Assembly (NCBI GenBank): GCA_964546285.1 | Contig: CAZJJK010000095.1 | Location: forward strand, 1 to 13,777 | Reading direction: 5' to 3' | From: CAZJJK01 sp964546285 | GTDB lineage: Bacteria > Spirochaetota > Spirochaetia > Treponematales > Breznakiellaceae | Length of the DNA: 13,777 nucleotides | Part shown: positions 1 through 7,281 of the stretch, in pieces | How the letters are laid out: each line of letters starts with the position of its first letter | Position numbering within the stretch: the stretch's first letter is position 1 | Made by a program: the position numbers and the translations under genes | The notes under the pieces: generated by a model | The model's input: only the letters and a program-made list of their open reading frames with translations | What the model was told of the DNA's origin: nothing | The model's database searches: none

Positions 1-59
1 TTTTGGGAAAAGTTTCTAAAAAATATCTTCAACAGAATTGGCAGCAGTATGTAAACCAT
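1..59 (-). CDS. Possible start of a hydrophobic protein, cut by window edge
   Basis: An ATG at 59-57, 7 nt after the dapB stop, opens a minus-strand frame that stays open to the window edge (19 codons). The encoded start is hydrophobic (begins MVYILLPILLKIFF), as in an N-terminal membrane segment. The same frame is closed by a TAG at 74-72, so this ATG would be the natural start. The spacing after dapB suits an operon. Against it, the ribosome-binding site is poor (only GAG close to the ATG) and so short a frame can be open by chance. I cannot name a family. Confidence 0.3.
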   Translation of the reverse strand, partial: MVYILLPILLKIFFRNFSQ

Positions 60-66
60 TCTCGGC

Positions 67-834
67 TCAGGCTAGGTCGCCCAGTAAGTCTACCAACGCG
101 TCATCCATGGTGTAAACAGCCCCGCTCAGAGGCCGAGAAGACAGCCATTCGGCCGCCCAGATCGCTCCCCTGGCGAAACCTTCTCGCCCTCGGGCGGTAT
201 GAACCAGCTCCACGCTATCCGCCGACGAATCGAAGACCAGACCATGCGTACCAGGGAAACTGCCAACCCGAAGACTAGAAAAATGCAATTCCTCAGGAGC
301 CGGCGGCCTATCCAGCTTATCGTATACAACCGTCGTTTTGCGCTTCATAGTACGTAGCAAACTTTCCGCCAAGTGTTTTGCCGTACCTGAAGGGCTATCG
401 GCTTTTTTATCATGATGAAATTCCCAGCCGCCCACGTCGTATTCGCTGAAACGGTCAAAAAGACGGGCCGCGTAGGCGGCGATTCGATAAAACAAATTTA
501 CGCCAAGCGAAAAATTGGCGGCATACATTAAATTTACGCGAGCGGCGGCGACAGCGGCGGAAGCTTCGGCTAAAGCGTCATGCCAGCCCGTCGTTCCGGC
601 TACGATGGACAGGCCCAGCGCGGCAAGGGCTTTAATATTAGCCACGGCGGTATCGGGACGCGTAAATTCTATAGCTAGCTCGGCTTCCGTCAGGTTCTTG
701 ACGTCGGCCAGATCAATCGCGTCAGCCTCAGGATCATAAGGGTCAACCCGAGCCGTTATTTCATGGCCGCGTTCGCGGGCCGCGGTCTCTATAAGCCGCC
801 CCATTCTACCGTATCCAAGCAATAGGATCCTCAT
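67..834 (-). CDS. dapB: 4-hydroxy-tetrahydrodipicolinate reductase
   Basis: Cytoplasmic NAD(P)H-dependent reductase of the lysine/diaminopimelate pathway. It reduces the product of DapA to tetrahydrodipicolinate. The 255-residue length is normal for DapB. Visible motifs in order: the dinucleotide-binding loop GYGRMG at residues 7-12; AGTTGW at 79-84; ANFSLGVN at 106-113; and the family signature HHDKKADSPSGTA at 140-152, whose His140 and Lys144 match the catalytic pair of E. coli DapB. FPGTHGLVF near 193-201 matches the substrate-loop region. The ATG is preceded by AAGGAG with 5 nt spacing, so the start is secure. It lies 121 bp downstream of lysC on the same strand, consistent with one pathway unit. 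An in-gap tandem repeat may allow separate control. No missing residues were seen. Confidence 0.95.
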   Translation of the reverse strand: MRILLLGYGRMGRLIETAARERGHEITARVDPYDPEADAIDLADVKNLTEAELAIEFTRPDTAVANIKALAALGLSIVAGTTGWHDALAEASAAVAAARVNLMYAANFSLGVNLFYRIAAYAARLFDRFSEYDVGGWEFHHDKKADSPSGTAKHLAESLLRTMKRKTTVVYDKLDRPPAPEELHFSSLRVGSFPGTHGLVFDSSADSVELVHTARGREGFARGAIWAAEWLSSRPLSGAVYTMDDALVDLLGDLA

Positions 835-866
835 GCCGTCTCCTTAGGTTTTTATGATCGGCGCTA

Positions 867-906
867 TTCGCGAAGTTCCCTAAAAGAACGCGTACTTCCC
901 TAAAAG
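867..906 (-). repeat. Two-copy 20-bp tandem repeat before dapB
   Basis: The segments 867-886 and 887-906 are head-to-tail copies matching at 16 of 20 positions. On the minus strand each begins CTTTTAGGGAA, identical in both copies (896-906 and 876-886), and carries a shared CGCG (873-870 and 893-890). The 20-bp period is about two helical turns, so both copies face the same side of the DNA, as a dimeric or tandem regulator site would. It ends 32 bp before the dapB start. Alternatives are a chance duplication or slippage. Confidence 0.5.
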
Positions 907-930
907 CCGCCGATTAAGAAAATCGCCCCC

Positions 931-964
931 TTCGCCTAAAACCAAGCTAAAACGCTTAGGCGAA
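931..964 (-). terminator. Hairpin over the lysC stop codon, weak terminator or attenuator
   Basis: A perfect 9-bp inverted repeat (931-939 with 956-964, arms TTCGCCTAA/TTAGGCGAA) encloses a 16-nt loop and includes the lysC stop codon. On the minus strand it is followed by a G-run and then a TTTT embedded in mixed sequence, not a true U-tract. It therefore looks more like an mRNA 3'-end stabiliser or partial terminator between lysC and dapB than a strong intrinsic terminator. Confidence 0.35.
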
Positions 965-2287
965 AAACACCGAATGCAAGGCTTGGACGGTTTCGGCGGC
1001 TTGTTTATCGTCAATTATAAAACTGATGTTCACCTTGCTCGCGCCTTGGGATACCATCTGAACCTGAACGCCTAGGCGCGAGCAAACGCCGAAACTTTTT
1101 TCCAAAAGCTCTGATGAGCGCTTCACATCGCCAACAACGGTAATAATCGCCTTCCCTTTTTTGATATCCACGGCGGCTATGCGTTCCAGATCCCGTTTAA
1201 GCGCGGCTATATCATGAACCGCGTCTAAGGTAAGCGAGATAGACACCTCGCTGGTAGCGACCATATCCACGGACAGCCGCCTTTCCTCAAAAGCGTTAAA
1301 CACCCGCGCTAAAAATCCGTGCTGGCCAAGCATACGAGTTGAAACGATGTCTACCAAGGTAACATTCCGCTTTGATGTAATAGCCCGCGCTAAAGCGCTG
1401 GATCGATCCAAAGAAGGCACTATCCTTGTCCCTGGGGCCTCAGGATTATACGAATTTTTTACGATAACTGGCGTACCCGTCCGAATACAGGGCAGCATGG
1501 ACCTTGGATGAAGCACCTGAGCGCCAAAATAGGCTAATTCAGCCGCTTCCTCATAGCTCACTTCCGGCACCGGTTTCGCTTCCTTCACCAAGCGTGGATC
1601 GGCGGTAAGTATGCCATCCACATCCTTCCAGACTTGGACCTCGTCCGCGCCGATGACCGATCCGATAAGGGTAGCGGTTAAATCCGAACCGCCTCGGCCA
1701 AGGGTAGTTATGTTATCTGATAAATCCTTCGCTAAAAAGCCGGTAACCACCGGCAGCATGCCGTCATTCAAACAGGCCTTAGTCCGCGCCTCAATTTCGG
1801 CATGGCAGAGAGGCAACACTTCCGCGCTTGTGAAATTAGAATCCGATAGAAAGCCCAAATCCCAGGCGTCATAGGCCTTGGCTTTCACGCCCAGCGAGCG
1901 AAAATACGCCGCGAACAAGCGTACGGATAAACGTTCGCCAAAGGATACAAGATAGTCCTTTGTCCGACCCGTTAATTCCTTAATATAGGCGATACCGGTC
2001 AGCAGGCTGCGCAGCTCGGCTAGTAAAGGTAGAATTTCCCCATCAATAACAGCATCCGGCAAGCCCAGCTCAACGGCGACGCGCCGATGAGGAGCTTCCA
2101 CCGCGTCCACCGTAACCTGCCCACTCAAGGCCGCCTCTCCAGCCTCCAGTAAATGATCTGTGGTGTCTCCCATGGCGGACAATACCAGGACAGGTTTTCG
2201 GGGCAACGCCGTTTTTACTATTTCGCCAACACGCCGTATCCGTTCGGCGTCAGCGACCGAACTGCCCCCGAATTTCATCACTACCAT
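956..2287 (-). CDS. lysC: Aspartate kinase, monofunctional with paired ACT domains
   Basis: Phosphorylates L-aspartate to 4-phosphoaspartate, the entry step for lysine/DAP, threonine and methionine. I place the start at the ATG at 2287-2285 because GGAGG sits 5 nt before it and the protein then begins directly with the kinase strand. An in-frame start at 2344 would add a 19-residue basic tail unlike the family. The resulting 443 residues fit the monofunctional LysC class. Motifs: KFGGSS 5-10 (ATP/phosphate), SFGERLS 115-121, TTLGRGGSD 194-202 (aspartate binding), KDVDGILTADPR 221-232 and VLHPRSM 258-264. Two C-terminal ACT domains follow (about 307-375 and 380-443), with SEVSISLT at 346-353, where effector lysine binds in related enzymes. 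Feedback by lysine is therefore likely but not shown. No homoserine dehydrogenase domain is fused. dapB follows on the same strand. Confidence 0.95.
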   Translation of the reverse strand: MVVMKFGGSSVADAERIRRVGEIVKTALPRKPVLVLSAMGDTTDHLLEAGEAALSGQVTVDAVEAPHRRVAVELGLPDAVIDGEILPLLAELRSLLTGIAYIKELTGRTKDYLVSFGERLSVRLFAAYFRSLGVKAKAYDAWDLGFLSDSNFTSAEVLPLCHAEIEARTKACLNDGMLPVVTGFLAKDLSDNITTLGRGGSDLTATLIGSVIGADEVQVWKDVDGILTADPRLVKEAKPVPEVSYEEAAELAYFGAQVLHPRSMLPCIRTGTPVIVKNSYNPEAPGTRIVPSLDRSSALARAITSKRNVTLVDIVSTRMLGQHGFLARVFNAFEERRLSVDMVATSEVSISLTLDAVHDIAALKRDLERIAAVDIKKGKAIITVVGDVKRSSELLEKSFGVCSRLGVQVQMVSQGASKVNISFIIDDKQAAETVQALHSVFFA

Positions 2288-2372
2288 ATCGCCCTCCGAG
2301 GCGGCATTATACCGACGGCGGGAACGCGGGGCAAGACAGACCAAAAATAATAGCCATGGACCACGCCGTTTT

Positions 2373-2400
2373 GTTATAAAGAATTATTAACCGCTCTCAA
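2373..2400 (-). promoter_or_regulatory. Predicted sigma70-type promoter for lysC
   Basis: On the minus strand TTGAGA (2400-2395) is separated by 16 nt from TATAAC (2378-2373). Each box differs from consensus at one position. Transcription would begin near 2366, giving a leader of about 79 nt before the chosen lysC start. It lies just after the stop of the upstream exported-protein gene, so lysC need not depend on read-through. The leader is too short for a lysine riboswitch and none of its features are visible. Confidence 0.5.
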
Positions 2401-2404
2401 ACGC

Positions 2405-2986
2405 CTATGGCCAAGGATTTTCCAAGATTGGTTTCAATTCGGCTTGATAGCGCCTAAGCAGCTCAACATCGGCTGGATGGACAGCGCTGGAAAACAACTC
2501 TTGGAATTGTGAAAATTCACTCAGCGCGGACGTGAATTGTTCGCGCAGCTGATCGCGCAGAACCGGGTCCAGCTCCTTGTCCTGATCGATCATGGCATAG
2601 GTTTCATCGATATTCGCTTGATAGTCATAAGCGGAATCTTCCAACAAAATAATAACATAGGCGTAGCAGACCGCCGCCAATTGGGCGTAAAAATCCTCCG
2701 TCCAACCATATTGTGCTAAAATAGCGCCGCCTTTTTCATCGGCCTTCATGCTTTCCACAAAAGAATCAAGCTCCGTTGGATCCTCAATACCCGGGAAATA
2801 ATTGCCGATAGCGATAAATTCCGCCATCATCGCGGGATAATCGGCGATAAAACGGGTCAGCAGTTCATCGCTCAATTGTTTACGCGGGCTTTGGGCGGCG
2901 GCGGGCATCACGATAACAGCGTTTATAAGTATAGACAGAAAAAGAATAAAGCAAAGTTTTCGCCGCGCGGGAATCTGATCGGCCAT
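2405..2986 (-). CDS. Small exported protein of unknown function
   Basis: I do not recognise the family. The 193-residue protein starts with a classical Sec signal peptide: a basic n-region (ARRK, residues 7-10), a hydrophobic core at about 11-27, and a PAAAQ cleavage region giving probable cleavage after Ala31. No lipobox cysteine is present, so it is more likely periplasmic than a lipoprotein. The mature part of about 160 residues is acidic and predicted helical, with clustered aromatics (IGNYFPG, YGWTEDFYAQL, CYAYVIILL) and no recognisable catalytic motif. The start is supported by AAGGAG about 6 nt before the ATG. The gene diverges from the exonuclease across a 71-bp gap and is followed by the lysC promoter, so it is probably monocistronic. 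Confidence 0.8.
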   Translation of the reverse strand: MADQIPARRKLCFILFLSILINAVIVMPAAAQSPRKQLSDELLTRFIADYPAMMAEFIAIGNYFPGIEDPTELDSFVESMKADEKGGAILAQYGWTEDFYAQLAAVCYAYVIILLEDSAYDYQANIDETYAMIDQDKELDPVLRDQLREQFTSALSEFSQFQELFSSAVHPADVELLRRYQAELKPILENPWP

Positions 2987-3000
2987 TCGAGTCTCCTTCC

Positions 3001-3024
3001 CTCAAAGCTTAAACCAAGCTTGAG
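3001..3024. repeat. Imperfect palindrome between divergent genes
   Basis: The sequence from 3001 to 3010 (CTCAAAGCTT) pairs with 3016-3024 (AAGCTTGAG) with one bulged A and a 5-nt spacer. It lies in the 71-bp region between the exported-protein gene and the exonuclease and abuts the predicted -35 of the latter. Its position suits a shared operator, or a small hairpin in the leader of the minus-strand gene. A or T richness alone does not explain the match. Confidence 0.4.
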
Positions 3025-3049
3025 GCTGAGGCAAGGAGCGTGCTACAGT
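3020..3049 (+). promoter_or_regulatory. Predicted promoter for a leaderless exonuclease mRNA
   Basis: TTGAGG (3020-3025) and TACAGT (3044-3049) are separated by 18 nt, and the -10 carries an upstream TG at 3041-3042, forming an extended -10 (TGCTACAGT). The expected start point falls at about 3056-3058, on or beside the ATG at 3058. That would explain why no Shine-Dalgarno precedes the ATG at usable distance: the only AAGGAG, 3033-3038, is 19 nt away. Confidence 0.45.
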
Positions 3050-3057
3050 CACCACAC

Positions 3058-4872
3058 ATGCTAAAAGAACACGGCTTAGTGCTCTATAAGGGTCGGCCCG
3101 CGGTAATCGGCTCCGTCGGCGAAAAAATAGCCATCACGGTGGAAGGCGGCGCTGTCGTTCGCGTTCGCGAAAAGGACGTGGAACTCCTCCATCCTGGCCC
3201 TATAGATAATCCGGAAGCGGCCCTGTGTGGTCCGGAGGGCGATATAGACGCCGCCTGGGAGCTTATTCAAGGCTCTACCGTCAGCTTAAGGGAGCTGGCT
3301 GAATTAGCCTACGGCGACTTCAGCCCGCAAAGTGCTTGGGCTGTGTACGCCGAACTAAAAGACGGTCTGCGTTTCAGCGGCGGCGTACACGCCCTTAACG
3401 CGAAAACGCCCCAGGAACGGAACGCCGAGGCGGAACGCCGACGCGATAAGGAAAAATCCGAACAGGAAAGAACGGCCTTTCTAGAGCGGTTAAAAAAGCA
3501 ACAGCTATCGCTGCCAGACGATGCCGCGAAACTTCAAGACGTGGAAGCCTTGGCTTATAGCCTCAGCGAGCATAGCCGTACCATCAAGGACCTGGGCGAA
3601 AAAGAAAGCCCGGAAGCCGCCCATAAGCTTTTGCTAAAGCTCGGCGTGTGGACCGAGACAAATAATCCCCATCCCCGCCGCTTTGGCCTGCAATTATCAA
3701 ACGCCAAGGTGCCCTTAGCGCCGCCGCCTAAAGAAGCTCGATTAGACCTGCGAGGGCTGCGCGCTTTCGCGATAGACAACGAATGGAGCGATGATCCCGA
3801 TGACGCCCTGTCCATAGACGGCTCAGCCCTCTGGGTTCATGTAGCGGACCCCGCCGCGTCGCTGAAGCCGGATTCGGAAGCGGATAAGGAAGCGCGCGGA
3901 CGAGGCACCAGTTATTATCTGCCTGAGGCGTGCTATCGCATGCTTGGGCCGGGCGCGTTAGATTATTTCGCGCTGGGTATAGCCGATGAGTCGCCGGCCT
4001 TGTCTTTTCGCTTGACGCTGGATAAAGACGCCGCCATAACGGACGTTTCCATCCATAAAACCCTCATTCGCGCTGAACGCCTAAGCTACGCTTCGGCGGA
4101 TAAGGCCGCTGAGGACGCTAGCCTAGCGCCACTCTTCGCTTTAGCGGAACGTTTAGCCGAACGGCGGCGCGCGAACGGCGCTATCGATATCGAACTGCCG
4201 GAAGTCCATATCAAGGTTCACACCGATGAGGTTTCCATCACGCCAATCCTAAAAAGCCGATCCGCGGCCTTGGTGCGCGAGTGCATGGTCGCCGCCGGCC
4301 AAGGCGCCGCCTTATGGGCCTTACGCCATCGTTTACCCTTCCCCTACGTTTCTCAGGAAAGGGGCGAGCTACCCGCTGACATTTCCCCAGCTTACGCTGG
4401 AGCTTACCAACTTAGACGTTGTATGCGCCCCAGGCGGCTTTCCACCCAAATTGGAACGCATGAAGCTTTAGGGCTAGAGCAGTATTCTCAGGTAACCAGT
4501 CCTTTGCGCCGCTATACCGATCTGGTCGCCCATCAGCAGCTTAGGCTGGAACTTGACGGCATAAAACCACTGGATGAGGAAACAATAATGTCTCGCGTCG
4601 CCGCCGCCGAGGCGGCCGCTCAAGCCGCTTCCCAGGCTGAGCGGGTGTCTCGCCTCCATTGGACACTGGTATATGTATCGCGCCATCCAGAAACGATATG
4701 GGACGCGGTCGTCGTGGAACGCAAGGGCAATCGAGCGACTATACTGATACCGGAACTAGGCATGGAAACCCAAACAGCCTTATCCGGGGAAGCCGCTTTG
4801 AACAGCGTCATCCATGTAAAGGCTCAAACGATACGTTTGCCGGAGCTATTCGCCGCTTTCAGCGTTTTGTAA
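3058..4872 (+). CDS. RNase II/R-family 3'-5' exoribonuclease (RNB domain)
   Basis: Predicted hydrolytic, Mg-dependent 3'-5' exoribonuclease acting on mRNA or structured RNA in the cytoplasm. From the ATG at 3058 it has 604 residues, shorter than E. coli RNase II or R. The N-terminus (LVLYKGRPAVI, VRVREKDVELLHPGP, 7-48) is a small beta domain and is followed by a helical, lysine/glutamate-rich region (about 63-170). This layout resembles cyanobacterial/plastid-type RNB enzymes rather than tandem cold-shock domains. The RNB core runs from about 232 to 495. It has the acidic metal-binding segment AIDNEWSDDPDDA (238-250), RGTSYYLP (282-289), HKTLIRAERLSY (333-344) and QVTSPLRRYTDL (478-489). The end (about 547-604) resembles a degenerate S1/OB fold. 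A GTG at 3040 would add six residues, but AAGGAG then ends 1 nt before it, which is too close. The 3' end overlaps cheD. Confidence 0.88.
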   Translation: MLKEHGLVLYKGRPAVIGSVGEKIAITVEGGAVVRVREKDVELLHPGPIDNPEAALCGPEGDIDAAWELIQGSTVSLRELAELAYGDFSPQSAWAVYAELKDGLRFSGGVHALNAKTPQERNAEAERRRDKEKSEQERTAFLERLKKQQLSLPDDAAKLQDVEALAYSLSEHSRTIKDLGEKESPEAAHKLLLKLGVWTETNNPHPRRFGLQLSNAKVPLAPPPKEARLDLRGLRAFAIDNEWSDDPDDALSIDGSALWVHVADPAASLKPDSEADKEARGRGTSYYLPEACYRMLGPGALDYFALGIADESPALSFRLTLDKDAAITDVSIHKTLIRAERLSYASADKAAEDASLAPLFALAERLAERRRANGAIDIELPEVHIKVHTDEVSITPILKSRSAALVRECMVAAGQGAALWALRHRLPFPYVSQERGELPADISPAYAGAYQLRRCMRPRRLSTQIGTHEALGLEQYSQVTSPLRRYTDLVAHQQLRLELDGIKPLDEETIMSRVAAAEAAAQAASQAERVSRLHWTLVYVSRHPETIWDAVVVERKGNRATILIPELGMETQTALSGEAALNSVIHVKAQTIRLPELFAAFSVL

Positions 4873-5515
4873 AAGCGTCATCCAACCAAACAATAGTGCC
4901 ATGGCTCGGCCGCGTCTCGTGAAGCCCTTTAACATAGCTGTCTTCCTCTTCCTCTACCTTGGGAAGGACAGCTCTCCCCAAGCGTTTTAGCAGAACCTTT
5001 CCAGAAGCGATAAAAAACAAAAGTTTCCTGGCGGCGGTACCGCCAATATCAGAGCTTATGACAGGTATATCTTCTTGGGATAAATACTTGAAAGAAAATT
5101 CGATATTATTCGCGGCGATATCCCGAAGACCGCCATCCATTTTCCGCAGCACCGAGGCGCCGCCAAAAACCTTCGCCTCCAAGCGCTCTTTGCGACCACC
5201 CTTTTTCAATATTGTGTTGATGAGCACTTCCATGGCGAACATGCCATAACGGGCGTCGCCTGAGGCGAAATACGCGGCTTCTCTCTCGGCCTTAGCGGCT
5301 GGCCTCCACCCTGAAGAAGCGCCCTTAACGGGGCTTGACCCCGGAAGCATAAAATGATTCAAGCCGCCAATGCCAGCCAAAGGATCGCGCAAAGCCACGG
5401 CGACGCAAGAGCCAAGCACCGTGGCGATGACCACATCGTCATCGCTAACATAGAACTCACCGGGATGAATGGAGTACACCGCTTGAGGAAAGGCGTTAAG
5501 CCGTTGGATAAACAT
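4859..5515 (-). CDS. cheD: Chemoreceptor glutamine deamidase CheD
   Basis: Deamidates specific glutamines in chemoreceptors to glutamate, creating methylation sites. In CheC-containing bacteria it also takes part in adaptation. At 218 residues it is longer than minimal CheD proteins (about 160). Core motifs: TVLGSCVAV (32-40) with nucleophile Cys37, GGLNHFMLP (50-58) with catalytic His54, ARYGMFAMEVLIN (88-100), AKVFGGA (114-120) and DIGGTAARK (156-164). Thr32, just before the cysteine, is the probable third catalytic residue. The last 38 or so residues form an acidic, poorly conserved tail with EEEED (188-192) that is not part of the usual fold. The ATG follows the stop of the upstream receptor-like gene by 2 nt and has no strong ribosome-binding site, so it is probably translationally coupled. 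Its end overlaps the convergent exonuclease gene by 14 bp. Confidence 0.93.
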   Translation of the reverse strand: MFIQRLNAFPQAVYSIHPGEFYVSDDDVVIATVLGSCVAVALRDPLAGIGGLNHFMLPGSSPVKGASSGWRPAAKAEREAAYFASGDARYGMFAMEVLINTILKKGGRKERLEAKVFGGASVLRKMDGGLRDIAANNIEFSFKYLSQEDIPVISSDIGGTAARKLLFFIASGKVLLKRLGRAVLPKVEEEEDSYVKGLHETRPSHGTIVWLDDAFTKR

Positions 5516-5517
5516 TA

Positions 5518-7275
5518 TTAAAACAGAGTCACTTCGCCAAGCTCGGCTCCAGCCTCAACACTCAAGCCGCTTAAGTCCGCGGCCGTTTTTTTATGCGCAT
5601 AGATCGTGAAACGATCAATCAGCTCCTTCATGCGTTTCGATAAGGGTAAATCGACGTTTTCATCAATAAGGACGCCAGACTCATCACGCTCCATCGACGC
5701 TCGCAAGGCGGCAAAATCGGCGATTGACTCATCCACTATGGCGGATAAGCGGCCAAGCGCCACCGTCTTGCGTTCAGCGAGCTTGATCGATCCAAGAAAT
5801 TCGCTGGTAAATAAACCAAACGCTTGAACCTGCTTTATCAGCGATAGATGCAAAGCCTCAATTTCGCGATAGGCCTCACGCAAAGCTTCAGCCGATTCGT
5901 GAATTAGTACGCCCTCATCATCGGCGATCCTAGAGTATTCAGCGGTAGCCTGCCGCGTATCCTGTAAAAACCGTTTTGTCGCCGATAGAGAGACATCCAC
6001 ATCGCTTCCAATGCGCTCCGTTAACTCCGTCATAGCCTCCACGGTATCGCCCATGGACCGAAGCGTCGCTACCTTAGCCACCTCTATACGCGACGCGATA
6101 TCGATAGTCTTAAAACGAGTAAGTATTTTCGCGAAAGCCCGGAACCGAGCCCCCAAGGATTCAACCGCCGAGGAAAGGCGTTCGCCGTCAGAGACAATCA
6201 TTAATTTTTGCCTAAAATAGGCTTCGGTTTGAGCTTCAATCCCCTTTAACGCGGCCGCCGCTGAATTAAACGCGGCGGAAGTCTCCCCGCCGCCCTTATC
6301 GCCAAACATTTTTCCTAAAAGCTCGCGGCGTCTCTTTTCACCCAGCTCAACAACGTTGTTTATAGAGGCGGTTTCCTTTCGCAAGGTAGCGGTCGCGTCA
6401 TCCAAGGTTTTTTTAACATCATCCAATATAGAGCCGGCTAAATCGGCTAAACGCAGGGAAAAAACGCGCCCCTCGTTGGCGGATTCTTGTCCCAGTCTAG
6501 TTAATTCTTCCAAAGCTAAGGCTATATGGTCCAGCGATTGGCGTATTAAATCCTGACACTGTATACGCTCCATTATCGCTAAAACCGGCTTTTCCACGCC
6601 CTTTGATAAAGCGACAAGTTCATTAAGCCGACTGCCCAAAACCCCGACATTCTCTTCAATTCCGGTAAACTTAGCGATAAGACGTTGATCCAAATCCTGA
6701 AATAGGGCTTTTTGCGCATCTTCCAGTTGTTCAACGTTTTTTTGATAGCGTTGAAAAAGTCCCATTAGACCAGCGCCATCGGCGGCCAACAAATCCGTTA
6801 ATTCGATAGTCCGAGTGGATAGCCGCTTAAGTTCTTCCGTTATAACGGAAAATGCTTTGCCGGAATTTCCTGACTTGATCGCCACCGTCATAGCGTTCAA
6901 GGATATCAATTCCATAGACTCCGAATCTTCTTTGATTCTGGAGCTGGCGGCTTCCAACTCGGAAAGCGTCCCTATCCCCCGCGACAGGGTCCCAAGCAGG
7001 GCGTCATCCCGTTTATGCATGACGGAAAAACGTCCAACAGCGTCAGAAATTACGGTTTTGGAAGCGTTAAGCGTTTTCCGTATCGCTTCGTCAAAGGATC
7101 CGCCTAAACCGAGTTTCCGAAGCGACTCCGCGGATTGAGCCAAACCGCGTCGCATCTCCCGAACAAAGGCCGGATAGGTTTCCGCGAAATCCAAGAATAC
7201 CCGTTCAGATTCATCAACTAAGGCACGAATATTTCCGGATATACGATCCAGCATATTAATCGAGGAAGACTCCAT
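5518..7275 (-). CDS. Cytoplasmic chemoreceptor-like coiled-coil protein
   Basis: A 585-residue, almost entirely helical protein with no signal peptide, transmembrane segment, HAMP or recognisable sensor domain. Residues 112-163 (SRIKEDSESMELISLNAM, then AIKSGNSGKAFSVITEELKRLS) resemble the hairpin tip of methyl-accepting chemotaxis proteins (LNAAIEAARAGE, then GFAVVAEEVR). The Glu/Ala-rich arms, however, are replaced by AMTVAIKSGN. A second, weaker tip-like copy sits at about 388-440 (IDIASRIEVAK, then GDTVEAMTELTERI). IQCQDLIRQSLDHI (238-251) resembles the QDxxRQ element seen in CheZ-like and receptor-associated proteins. cheD follows by 2 nt, which suggests a CheD substrate or adaptation partner, or a spirochaetal scaffold. 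I chose the ATG at 7275 because a -10-like TATACT lies 6 nt before it. A GTG at 7329 gives 18 more basic residues and lacks an SD. Confidence 0.8.
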   Translation of the reverse strand: MESSSINMLDRISGNIRALVDESERVFLDFAETYPAFVREMRRGLAQSAESLRKLGLGGSFDEAIRKTLNASKTVISDAVGRFSVMHKRDDALLGTLSRGIGTLSELEAASSRIKEDSESMELISLNAMTVAIKSGNSGKAFSVITEELKRLSTRTIELTDLLAADGAGLMGLFQRYQKNVEQLEDAQKALFQDLDQRLIAKFTGIEENVGVLGSRLNELVALSKGVEKPVLAIMERIQCQDLIRQSLDHIALALEELTRLGQESANEGRVFSLRLADLAGSILDDVKKTLDDATATLRKETASINNVVELGEKRRRELLGKMFGDKGGGETSAAFNSAAAALKGIEAQTEAYFRQKLMIVSDGERLSSAVESLGARFRAFAKILTRFKTIDIASRIEVAKVATLRSMGDTVEAMTELTERIGSDVDVSLSATKRFLQDTRQATAEYSRIADDEGVLIHESAEALREAYREIEALHLSLIKQVQAFGLFTSEFLGSIKLAERKTVALGRLSAIVDESIADFAALRASMERDESGVLIDENVDLPLSKRMKELIDRFTIYAHKKTAADLSGLSVEAGAELGEVTLF

Positions 7276-7281
7276 ACCGGA

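Noticed and set aside
3..278. 91-codon plus-strand frame at the left edge
   Set aside because: Most of it is antisense to the well-supported dapB C-terminus, and it has no ribosome-binding site or known motif.
956..2344. Longer lysC starting at 2344
   Set aside because: The extra 19 residues are basic and unlike aspartokinases, while GGAGG is properly spaced only before the ATG at 2287.
2288..2404. Lysine riboswitch upstream of lysC
   Set aside because: The predicted leader is about 79 nt, far shorter than the L-box, and none of its helices or conserved loops are present.
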